Assembly (NCBI GenBank): GCA_003427395.1
Contig: BFEA01000023.1
Location: 941,774 to 969,415 of the forward strand
Length of the DNA: 27,642 nucleotides
From: Chara braunii
Lineage: Eukaryota; Streptophyta; Charophyceae; Charales; Characeae
Direction of reading: 5' to 3'
Shown here: in pieces, positions 9,411-18,502 of the stretch
How positions within the stretch are numbered: position 1 is the stretch's first letter
How the letters are laid out: every line of letters begins with the position of its first letter
Made by a program: the position numbers and the translations under genes
Notes under the pieces: model-generated
Database searches by the model: none
Seen by the model: only the letters and a program-made list of their open reading frames with translations
Told to the model about the DNA's origin: nothing

Positions 9411-9947
9411 GTGACACGAAGACAAATTGGTCCGTTCTACCCTCTCTGCATCCCTTCCTTCTCTATCATCATGACTACCCCACTTGCCTCCGCAACCCCT
9501 TCATCCCCTACTAATTCTGCCCCTCTCACGTCCTCAACTTTCTTTGCCACCCTCCTCGATAAATTCTGTTATTTTTGCACTTGCATTACACGGGTCTATG
9601 GAATCGACTGTCATCCTTTCGAAACCGGGTTTGTCGACTGGGTAGAATGTGCCACGTGTGTCAATCGTGCGCACGGGGCCTGCGTTCGACATCGGACGAA
9701 TAGCAAGGAGTGGAGGTGCCCCCTGTGTAGAACGAACAAACTCCCCACGGAGGTTCGATTCGAGGCCTCCCGCACGGACGACCTTGAATACGATGAAAAA
9801 TACCGACAGGCGGAGGTTTGGACGGATAAAATTTTATTGGCAAAATTAGCAGGATTATCATTGGGTCACCTCACCAAACACGACAGGCGTAGGGCGACCG
9901 AGAGATCTCGGGACTATCGATGGATCAACGGCCATTTGAAAAACTGA
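9411..9947 (+). CDS. PHD-finger domain of the retrotransposon, before integrase
   Basis: This frame is the same as the upstream RT-RNase H frame but follows tandem stops. An ATG at 9471 could start a separate protein of about 158 residues. The zinc ligands fit a C4HC3 PHD finger: Cys codons at 9567 and 9576, a pair at 9648 and 9657 (WVECATC), His at 9672, Cys at 9681, then Cys at 9717 and 9726 (WRCPLC). Spacing is C-x2-C-x23-C-x2-C-x4-H-x2-C-x11-C-x2-C, with the PHD-typical Trp two residues before the seventh Cys. PHD fingers usually read histone H3 tails. Here it could guide integration to particular chromatin, which is inference. The frame is intact, unlike its neighbours; it breaks by a shift near 9943 into the integrase. 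Confidence 0.8.
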   Translation: MTRRQIGPFYPLCIPSFSIIMTTPLASATPSSPTNSAPLTSSTFFATLLDKFCYFCTCITRVYGIDCHPFETGFVDWVECATCVNRAHGACVRHRTNSKEWRCPLCRTNKLPTEVRFEASRTDDLEYDEKYRQAEVWTDKILLAKLAGLSLGHLTKHDRRRATERSRDYRWINGHLKN

Positions 9948-11198
9948 CGGATCGGGCTCGTGGTTGACGGTTCCCCATCCATTCCAGAGACATGATTGGA
10001 TCCGATCTGCTCACGAGGAAATGGCCGCTCATTTCGTAATACGTGTCACGGAGGCAACTGTAAATCAGAACTGATGGTTCTGGTCTAATATACGAGATGA
10101 TGTCAAATACATCGTCGCTAAATGTCTTGTCTGTGCCGGTGATCGCGCCCCTATTCGGGGACCAAACACGATCGTACCAACGAAAGTAGAGCGTCCTTTC
10201 CAGCGAGTCAGTATGGACACGATAGATATCGACGTGCCACCTGGCCCAAACCGCTGTGAATATTCTATCTTGCTAGTATTAATAAATCATTTTCCAAGTA
10301 CATCGAAGTCTATCCCTGTAAGACCCGAAAAGCCGCAGAAATAGCCATGTACATCGAACGGTTCCTCTATACCCATCTAGATAGGAAGAAACTCTGACCG
10401 ACAATAGGTCCGAATTCAAAGGTGAGGTGGAAGAACTGCTTGCGCGAAGGAGCGTCACGCTCCGACGTACGACACCCCACGTGTCCCAGTCAAACGGGTT
10501 GGCCGAAAATGCCAACCGTATGATCAAAACCACCCTTCGCAGGAACTTAGCGGCACATGACACGCCTCCTTGGCCTGAGATTGTAGATCACATCATCGGG
10601 ATCCACCGGGCCACCCCTCACGAGTCCACGGGGTTTACCCCTTTTCAACTTCGAACTAATAGCTTCCCCTGTGTCGACTACCGGGGTAACTCAGAAATTG
10701 CCGAAGCAGGGGGTAGAGACACGCGTGCGGCCCTCAAGGCCAAGGCCAAAAGGTACACCGAACTAATAGAACGGGTCATCCCGAAGCAGCCAAGCTAGCC
10801 CGAAAAAGGCAAAGGATGACCGAACTGGCCCACGGTAGACAGGTCCGTAGCTACGAGGCTCGAAATGGAAATGCTGGCCCCAACATCAATATAAATTAGG
10901 GGACCTAGTGCAGGTACGTAAATGTGCACGCGACCGGAAACTCGCTCCCAAGTTTTCTGGCCGTTTTCGCGTTGTCGAGCTCGGACCCAACGACGCCAAC
11001 ACGGTGTGCATCGCGCCTGAGGCTAGTGCCAGCCATAGCTCTGTCCCCATCGTCCGGCATACCTCCTACCTCCGTCTTCTTCCTCCTTCCGATCTTCCTC
11101 CCTCTTTTTCCTCGGAAAGCGAGGAAAATGACGACGATCTAACTCTCTCTCTTATTTCTCCCTCTTGTCCTTCGTCCTCCTCTCCCACCTCGCCTTGA
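9943..11198 (+). pseudogene. int: Integrase (zinc-binding, DDE core, C-terminal domain), frameshifted
   Basis: The HHCC zinc-binding region reads HEEMAAH (His codons at 10012 and 10030) with Cys codons at 10123 and 10132. The catalytic core has Asp in VSMDTID (10216-10218), Asp in LTDN (10400-10402) and Glu in GLAEN (10505-10507), 34 residues after the second Asp. All three DDE residues survive. The C-terminal domain (about 10895-11140, GDLVQVRK then KFSGRFRVVELG) resembles the GPY/F-type tail; no chromodomain is visible. Frameshifts near 9943, 10291, 10394, 10783 and 10880, and a stop at 10072-10074, inactivate it. In the intact element it would insert the cDNA into the host chromosome. Confidence 0.85.
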
Positions 11199-11677
11199 GT
11201 TTTATCACGGAGCGAGTTCTTGACGAACAACTGTTGCAGCCACGTGGCCATATCTCAGAGATTCGGCAAGTTTGTCACCCTCGGCTCAATGCGGATCTTC
11301 GCCGGTTGATGCGATTCTTCTCCGACGAAGGTATCTGTGCCGCCGCCGCGTTTCGAGTCGAAGGAAGTTCTCACGCAGTGGTATTCGCGGAGGTAAGCGC
11401 AGTTCATCGGCAAGCGGGCCCCAGAACGAGCCACGTCACCACGGTTGCGGCGTTCAGCGGCGACATCAGCTCGGTCAATCCGTAGTGGCATACCCCGATC
11501 TCGACCTCGCTGTGTGAGTGGACAGAGCAAGTGTCCAACGTGTGGCAGCACGTCCTCGCCAGACAAGGGTATAACCTCATCCCGATCTTTGCATCGGATC
11601 TTGGCGATATTCGTCGATCACCGCGTAAGCGGCCAGTTGCGATCCCAACCCTCGTCCCCTTCCCACATCCCCAATGA
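11165..11677 (+). pseudogene. Unrecognised ORF X downstream of integrase
   Basis: An open frame runs from about 11165 to TGA at 11675-11677, with one in-frame TAG at 11483-11485. The first ATG in frame is at 11309, so the N-terminus is uncertain; it may have been joined to Pol by a frameshift. The composition is protein-like, for example LNADLRRLMRFFSDEG early and SLCEWTEQVSNVWQHVLARQ after the stop. I recognise no domain. Its stop overlaps the ATG of the next ORF as ATGA, which suggests coupled translation in the ancestor. Confidence 0.5.
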
Positions 11678-12702
11678 ACCACGCCGATCTTCTTGCTCCT
11701 CTCTCTATCTTTGGTCTCCCCTCTCTTTTCCCCACCTTCAAGCAATCTGATCTTCATCCCTCTCTTTCCTTCTCGTTCGAGCCTCTTTCGGTCCCTCTTA
11801 TCAATCCTGGACATTGGCGGCTGTGGCGCGAAACTTTTGAGGAACTGTCTTTCTGCTTGGCCAGAGTACAGGTGACGTGGACACAGAGCAGTGGGCATCC
11901 TGCGTGGATAGAAAATCCGAAACTGCTAATCATCCAAGCTTGGAGGACTGACGCGGAGGGCGATCTTCTTGGCTTCCTCTTTGGATCGGTACAGTCAGGG
12001 CGCCGCCAGCTGATTGCGCAAGAGCTCATTGCACCAATCGTACAATTGGCGGACGATCTCTCACCCGATATCTATTTTCAGAGTGACGACAGTCCTGCTC
12101 CGTACATATTCGAGCGATAATTGGATCCGTACCTTCAGTGGACTGCATGCTTGGAGGAACCCAGGGACGAGGATACGCTACCATCGCGACAGGAGTATCT
12201 GAAGCCATACGATATCATCCCTCACGCCTTTTATCCAAGGGCAGAGGAAGTGGTGATTGACGACGACGAGGAAGAGGACGAAGACGAGGAAATATCGGAG
12301 GAGGGAAGCTATAGTGAACATAGCGAGGGCGAGCTGAGCGAAGTGGAAGAGGAGGAAGAAGAAACAGGATTTGAGTGGGAAGCTGTGCCGGAGGAAGCAA
12401 CGCGAACGGGAACGGAGGCGGAAGATCCGGAAGCGGCGCGAAAGCGAGAAGAAATTGCCACCGGGAAGCGCCAGCTGGAGTTCGCCAGCCAAGCTAGCCT
12501 GCGCATCGTTAACGATCCGACCAGGGATCCGGAGCTGCCGAAGCCCGAAGATGGCGACCCTGCAGCCGCCACCTCAAGTACCACGCGACGGAGACCGAGC
12601 CGATCCCCCTCCTCCTCCAGCCCCACCCGTCCCCCAGTTCGCCCACGTATCGATGCGGGCGATAGGCATTCGTCCTCGCACGCTGTCCCGCCGACCCCTT
12701 GA
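11674..12702 (+). pseudogene. Unrecognised ORF Y with acidic middle and Ser/Pro/Arg-rich tail
   Basis: The frame runs from an ATG at 11674 for 342 codons, with one in-frame TAA at 12118-12120. The N-terminal part (to about 12240) looks globular (HWRLWRETFEELSF, FGSVQSGRRQLIAQELIAPI). Then comes a strongly acidic Asp/Glu tract (about 12256-12370), a charged segment, and a basic Ser/Pro/Arg-rich end (about 12580-12700). No transmembrane segment or signal peptide is evident, so an envelope protein is not supported. Acidic tracts often occur in chromatin or RNA-binding proteins, but no function can be assigned. Confidence 0.55.
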
Positions 12703-13306
12703 TTTCCTCACCCTTGAGCAGATCCGTACCCCCGTCACCTTCCCTTCCCATCCCTTCCTTCCCCATCTTTTCCGCGACTTCTATTCTACCCGCCTACTCG
12801 CCACCGTCCACCCCCATGCCTCCCTTCAATCCGCTGCCCCCACGTTCTGCTGGCATCTCCTGCTGTTCAGCGCTGCATGGGAGCGATGCAACGTGGTAGA
12901 GGTTTACTGCGTTACCACGGGGACAATCCCCGCCTGCCGCCACTATACGTTTTTCCGAGCGGCACTTTTCCGCACCCTCTCCTCTTTCTATCGCGACTAC
13001 CTTGCTTCCCTCCCTCTCAGCGGCGATCACTTTCGCCGCTTCCACCCGATCATCCGATATGAGGAGCTTCCGGTGACAATGCAAGGAATGAATCGCTTCC
13101 TACCCCCACTTCCTCCCCGTTGCCCCCGTGAAATCCCCTCCATGTACCGCCTCTATTGGCCCATTCCAACTAGGAGGTACATCCCGATCACATCACTACC
13201 CCCCCCCCCCCCCCCTCCTCTCTCTCCCTCTCCTCTCTTCATCCAATCAACAAGGGAAAACGGCACGAATCAGCAAGCTCCCCAACAATCACGCCATCGA
13301 CGATGA
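12551..13306 (+). CDS. Unrecognised ORF Z overlapping the end of ORF Y
   Basis: An ATG at 12551 opens 251 codons in a different frame, overlapping ORF Y by 152 nt. The first 45 residues are proline-rich and lie in the overlap. From about 12700 the sequence is protein-like, with many aromatic and His/Arg residues (DFLTLEQIR, HLFRDFYSTRLLATV, FFRAALFRTLSSFYRDYLA, then PPRCPREIPSMYRLYWPI). A poly(C) run at 13199-13215 makes a proline stretch near the end, and the stop falls inside the 309-bp module. No domain is recognised. The frame has no internal stop, which makes it, with the PHD segment, one of the least damaged parts of the element. Confidence 0.5.
   Translation: MATLQPPPQVPRDGDRADPPPPPAPPVPQFAHVSMRAIGIRPRTLSRRPLDFLTLEQIRTPVTFPSHPFLPHLFRDFYSTRLLATVHPHASLQSAAPTFCWHLLLFSAAWERCNVVEVYCVTTGTIPACRHYTFFRAALFRTLSSFYRDYLASLPLSGDHFRRFHPIIRYEELPVTMQGMNRFLPPLPPRCPREIPSMYRLYWPIPTRRYIPITSLPPPPPPPLSPSPLFIQSTRENGTNQQAPQQSRHRR
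13199..13240. repeat. Poly(C) then CT-rich low-complexity tract
   Basis: A run of about 17 C is followed by CT-rich sequence just before the 309-bp module. A pyrimidine tract also precedes the second copy of the module, so slippage or recombination at such tracts could have caused the duplication. Confidence 0.7.
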
Positions 13307-13562
13307 CGTCAACTCACGCCCTGATTCGGCGGGCGGCAACCAGCTGGGGTGCAGAGCACACGGAGAACCAGCGGACGATGATGTCGTCACCTGGACGACC
13401 ATCGAGGATTCCAGCATCGGACAATTGCAATTGAAGTTGGGGTCAACATGGACTTTGGCTGGATCGGTTGTTGATACGCTTGGTTCCTCATGCATCACTC
13501 TGTTCCGCCATGACATGCAATCAGGAAATCGCATAATTTTGGAACCCCTTGCACGTCACATA
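13254..13562 (+). repeat. 309-bp pre-LTR module, copy 1
   Basis: It begins GGGAAAACGGCACGAATCAG and ends at GTCACATA, directly before LTR copy B. The same module lies at 15509-15817, before copy C, at a constant offset of 2,255 with scattered substitutions. It is absent before the left LTR, so it is internal 3' sequence and not part of the LTR. No clear polypurine tract abuts the LTR; the junction itself forms the palindrome GTCACATATGTGAC. Confidence 0.8.
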
Positions 13563-15399
13563 TGTGACGAACCACTTCCCAAACCCGTGCTATCTTTCGT
13601 ACCCCTTTTTGCTTGTATCATACCAACCCCATACAAACCCCGTTTCGTTTTCTTGATTTTGGGTACCGCGTTTTTGCCCCCCATCTTTCGGAAGCTTTTT
13701 CGACTCTCGGGTTCTGCTTTTCCTTTCTGCAATTCGGGAAATACATAGGAAATTACGTGCGCCTTAGCGAACGCACTGGGAATTGGGCTCGACAGTTGGG
13801 AATTCCGGGATAAGCGTAACATCGACGTGTCCTTTTCGTGTGTGTGAATGTTCTTGGTCGCGTCGGGGAAAACTCTCGGAATTTTGTGCGACTACGAATA
13901 GGCATAGGATTTTTCTTTTCCCGCGTCGCTCTTTCGCGCGCGGATATGGTGATTTCAATTTTGAATTAGGCTGTAATTGTTTCGGTGCCTTTTTCTCTCT
14001 TTTTGTTGACGGCACCGCGCGTGCCAAGCTTTCTCCTCTCTGTCCCCCGCATTGCTACCTCCCACGCTCCTTTCCCCTTCTCCCTCCTCTTTCTCTCGCC
14101 CCGTAACTATTTTCCTTCTCTCTCTCTCTCTTCTGCCTTGCTATCTGCGCGCCCCTTTTCCTTTCTTGATCATCTGAATCTTGGACCCGTCTTGTGCCAC
14201 TTCTCGCGCCTTTTTTTCCCCTCACCCTCTGACTCTTGCGCACGACGCCCGGTCGATCCATCGATAATTCCCGCTCACCAATCAGGTGCATGGATCAATA
14301 GGACCTTCCTATTGCGCGGCGAATCTGATTGGTTGAACCTTAAGTTTCGAGGGATCAACATGGCGTTCGTAGAGCATTCTTCTCAAAGTCTTCTCCTCCT
14401 GATTCTCCTCTTACACCTCAGCTTTCCCCTTGCTTTCTCCCCCTTCTATCTCCCCTGTCGCAACTATAAAACCCGCAAGCGCGTCCGCAAATCTCTCTTA
14501 CGTTCTCGACTCTCAAGCCAGCTTAAGCAGTGGCTAGGTAGAGTGTTTGATGCGAGTCGGAAAGTCCTGTCGGGCTGACGATAGGTTGGTCGGTTGCGCG
14601 CTGGATCGCCACGACGGACTGTGGGATCTGGGTGAACCGTGTCGAGTCTACGGCAGCGGGGTGACGATCGCAGTGGTTGGAGTTAGCACGCGGCGACCGG
14701 GATCGTCCGTGCGGGTATGAGGATCGATGATTGGAGTTGAGTGAGTTATTGGCCCGGGACCATATTGGAATTAACGGCGAATGCGCCTTTGTTATTGCGG
14801 ATCTTTCTCTCTCTGAACTTTTTTTTTTTGGGTTGCGTTATCCCCTATCCAGACTCTCTCTCTCTCTCCCCCCTCACCTCCCCTTTTCTCCTCTATCTTT
14901 GAATAATGATGTGTCTCGATGCTTCTCTCCCTCTCTCTCTTTCCCTCTTCTGGATGAGCATGAACCTGTATACTTTCCTTGCGCGAAAGAACTTCTTCCG
15001 GAACTCTTCCATTAGTTTCCTGGGTAATCCTCCTGCGCAAGGACCCCGTCTTCTTGTCTTGTGAACGGTGGATGCGTGTGTACTGTGCAAGCGATCTATC
15101 TTTTTTTGTGCATGGCTCATTTTTCGCATCTTCCACAGTGAATGAATGTAAGGAAATGCACGTCCCTTTGGCATTGATTAGACGATGGTCGTCGGGATTT
15201 TGTCCGAGAATGCAAGAGTGTTTAAATCTGTAGCTCCGAGTGCACTGCGCATGCCATCTGCCTTAGGCTGTCCGACATCAGCAGCCGAACCTCGAGATGG
15301 CCTCGAGAAACAAGGCGCCGGGGATCAACGTTGTGTTGGCTTACTAAAACTGAGTCGCGGGTCGGCCCCTTAGCCATATGCATGATCAAGCTGATGCGT

Positions 15400-15472
<73 letters not shown>
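13563..15472 (+). repeat. Truncated LTR (copy B)
   Basis: This copy matches the left LTR from its TGTGACGAAC start, through the CCAAT pair and TATA box (14465-14470), to the CT microsatellite in U5. It then stops, lacking the last 0.85 kb or so of the LTR. It has its own substitutions and small insertions (around 13840 and 14397), so it is more diverged than copies A and C are from each other. It directly continues the coding region of the element and may be the original 3' LTR. Confidence 0.85.
15402..15472. repeat. (CT)n microsatellite
   Basis: About 35 CT dinucleotides. The equivalent site in the other LTR copies has only about nine (near 3852-3870 and 17638-17656), so the tract expanded in copy B and marks where this copy ends. 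Confidence 0.95.
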
Positions 15473-15476
<4 letters not shown>

Positions 15477-15508
15477 TCAAAAAGGATTGATTGGAGACTG
15501 CGTAAGNG

Positions 15509-15817
15509 GGGAAAACGGCACGAATCAGTAAGCTTCATGAAGATCACGCCATCGACGATGACGTCAACTCACGCTCTGATTCGACGGGCAACAACTAGCT
15601 GGGGTGCAGAGCACACGGAGAACCAGCGAACGATGATGGCGTCACATGAACAACCATCGAGGATTCCAGCAACAGACAACTGCAATTGAAGTTGGCGTCA
15701 AAATGGACTCTGGCTGGATCGTTTGTTGATACGCTTGGTTCCTCATGCATCACTCTGTTCCGCCATGACATGCAATCAGGAGATCGCATAATTTCGGAAC
15801 CCCCTACGCGTCACATA
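15509..15817 (+). repeat. 309-bp pre-LTR module, copy 2
   Basis: Second copy of the module at 13254-13562. An N at 15507 sits almost on its left junction, so the join to copy B may be an assembly join. Confidence 0.8.
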
Positions 15818-18502
15818 TGTGACGAACCACTTCCTGAACACGTGCCATCTTTCGTACCCCTTTTTTTTTTGCTTGTATCATACAAACCCCATGAAAACCC
15901 CGTTTTGTTTTCTTGATTTTGGGTACCGCGTTTTTGGCCCCCATCTTTCGGAAGCTTTTTCGACTCCCGGGTTCAGCTTTTCCCTTCTGCAATTCAGAAA
16001 ATACATAGGAAATTACGTGCGCCTTAGCGAACGCACTGGGAATTGGGCTCGGCAGTTGGGAATTCCGGGATAAGTGGAACATCGACGTGTCCTTTTGAAT
16101 GTTCTTGGTCGCGTCAGCGAAAACTCTCGAAATTTTGTGCGAATACGAATAGGCATAGGATTTTCTTTTCCCGCGTCGCTCTTTCGNGCGCGGATATGGT
16201 GATTTCAATTTTGAATTAGGCTATAACTGTTTCAGTGCCTTTTTCTCTCTTTTTGTTGACGGCGCCGCGCGTGCAAAGCTTTCTCCTCTCTGTTCCCCGC
16301 ATCGCTCCCTCCCGCGCTCCTTTCCCCTTCTTCCTCCTCTTTCTCTCGCTCTGTAACTGTTTTCTTTCTCCCTCCCTCTCCCGCCTTGCTCCCTGCGCGC
16401 CCCTTTTCCTTTCTTGATCATCTGAATCTTGGACCCGTCTTGCGCCACTTCTCGCGCCTTTTTCTCCCCTCACCCTCTGAGGCTGGCACACGACGCCCAG
16501 TCGATCCATCGATAACTCCCGCTCGCCAATCAGGTGCGTGGATCAATAGGACCTTCCTATTGCACGGCGAATCTGATTGGTTGAACCTTGAGTTTCGAGG
16601 GATCAACATGGCGTTTGTAGAGCATTCTTCTCAAAGTCTTCTCCTCTTACACCTCAGTTGTCCCGTCGCTTTCTCCCCCTTCTATCTCCCCTGTCGCAAC
16701 TATAAAACCCGCAAGCGCGTCCGCAAATCTCTCTTACGTTCTCGACTCCCAAGCCATCTTCCGGGAAGCAATCGCTAGGCAGAGTGTTTGGTGCGAGTCG
16801 GAAAGTCCTGTCGGGCTGACGATAGGCTGGTCGGTTGCGCGTTGGATCGCCACGACGGACTGTGGAATCTGGGCGAACCGTGTCGAGTTTGCAACAGCGG
16901 GGTGACGATCGCAGTGGTTGGAGTTAGCACGCGGCGGCCAGGATCGCCGGTGCGGGTATGAGGATCGATGATTGGGGTTGAGTGAGTTATTGGCCCGGGG
17001 CCATATTGGAATTAACGGCGAATGCGCCTTTGTTGTTGCGGATCTTCCTNTCTGAACTTCCTTCTTTTGGGTTGCGTCATCTCNTATCTAGACTCTTTCC
17101 CCCCCCTTTCACCTTCCTCTCCTCCGCTATTTTTGAATAATGATGTGTCTCGATGCTTCTCTCCTTCTCTCTCTTTCCCTCCCCCGGATGAGAATGAATC
17201 TGTATACCTGTCGTGCCTGAAGGAACTTCTTCCGGAACTCTTTCATTAGTTTCCTGGGTAATCCTCCCTCGCAAGGACCCCGTCTTCTTGTCTTGTGGAC
17301 GCTGGATGCGTGCGTACTGTGCAAACAATCCATCTTTTCCCATGCATGGCTCATTTTTCGCATCTTCCACAGTGAATGAATGTATGGGAATGCGCGTCTC
17401 TTTGACATTGATTAGACAATTGTCGTCGGGATTTTGTCCGAGAATGCAAGAGTGTTTAGATCTGTAGCTTTGAGTGCACTGCGCATGCCATCTGCCTTAT
17501 GCTGTCCAACATCCGCAGCCGAACCACGAGGCGGCCTCGAGAAACAAGGCGCCCGGGGATCAATGTCGCGCTGGCTCATTAAACCTGAGCCGCGGATCGG
17601 TCCCTTAGTTATATGCATGATCAAGCTGCTGACGTGTCCTCTCTCTCTCTCTCTCTCCCTCTCGGGTTGAAGGGAATTGTTTATGAGTTGCACGAGTGTT
17701 TTCTTTTCTTGATGACGTCGCAAGGTTTTTTCAATTGATTGATATGTGGACCAACCAGCACCCTCCGATTGGGCACCAGCCTCCCGTGCCTCCCGCCCCA
17801 ACACGGCCTTTTCCGTACAACGAGGAAAGGACACACGTTTGTGAGTGAGACGTGCGAGAAGCTGTCGCACAGGTCGACAGACGATACTACTTCCCTCCGA
17901 CAAATCGTCGTTCAGGGTTCGTAGAGGCTGGGTTTGTCATTATCGACACGCACTTCCCACCTTAGCCGATATTGTTGCCATTCGACGAGTTGATCATCAT
18001 CCCGTGGACGGCAGTAGAACCCCACTGGCCGCGCACTTTATGCACCGAATGCCAGCGTTTTGAACGCTCCGAATCCAGGGGTTTCCACTACCGTGTGCGG
18101 AGTGAAGAAGAGCATAAAGAAAGAGCCACGCGGCTGAGGCCATCCACGTCGGACTCAGAACTGACCATCGAACGACGACGAGATTTGATACGAAAACGGG
18201 ACACGCGGAGTGTGCCAAAGCCTTTCTGTTCTAAACGACGGGCTGTGGCTCGGTGGGAAGTCCAACAATACTTTTTGGATTGAATTTGGATTTGTCTCTT
18301 TTTGCGCCGTGCCCGCACGCACATTCCGCGACGCGCGAAAGCAATCGACTTGCTTCATTGGACCAACACGGGGGATTTCAGTTCCATCTGTGTCCCCACA
18401 CTCAATGTCCAAAAATCTTTGGCACACCCCATCTTGCTGTTTTTCAGGGCCTCTTTCCGCACGCCTAACACTCCGAACGAAAGACAGCACAGGGCGTGAG
18501 GT
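15818..18502 (+). repeat. Right LTR (copy C)
   Basis: Full-length match to the left LTR (2,685 bp), with TATA box at 16701-16706. It is identical to copy A over 16371-18156, including N at 17050 and 17084. The first 550 bp and last 350 bp differ at several percent. An extra N lies at 16187. Similarity ends near 18502, where unrelated sequence begins. Reading frames within it mirror those in copy A and carry no recognisable domain. Confidence 0.9.

Larger units (their letters stand above)
2030..18502 (+). mobile_element. Decayed Ty3/gypsy LTR retrotransposon with a complex 3' end
   Basis: Long direct repeats bound an internal region encoding Gag, protease, reverse transcriptase, RNase H and integrase in the Ty3/gypsy order (RT-RH before IN). 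Two unusual parts are present: a PHD finger between RNase H and integrase, and about 2 kb of extra ORFs between integrase and the 3' repeats. The 3' side holds two LTR copies, one truncated (from 13563) and one full length (15818-18502), each preceded by the same 309-bp module. No clear 4-6 bp target-site duplication flanks the outer LTRs, and the LTR ends do not show a clean CA. The composite may therefore derive from recombination or misassembly rather than one insertion. Many stops and frameshifts make this copy inactive. Confidence 0.85.

Noticed and set aside
11674-13306. Retroviral-type envelope gene in the position after integrase
   Set aside because: No signal peptide, transmembrane helix or Cys-rich surface domain is visible in ORF Y or Z. 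The extra ORFs are described as unknown instead.
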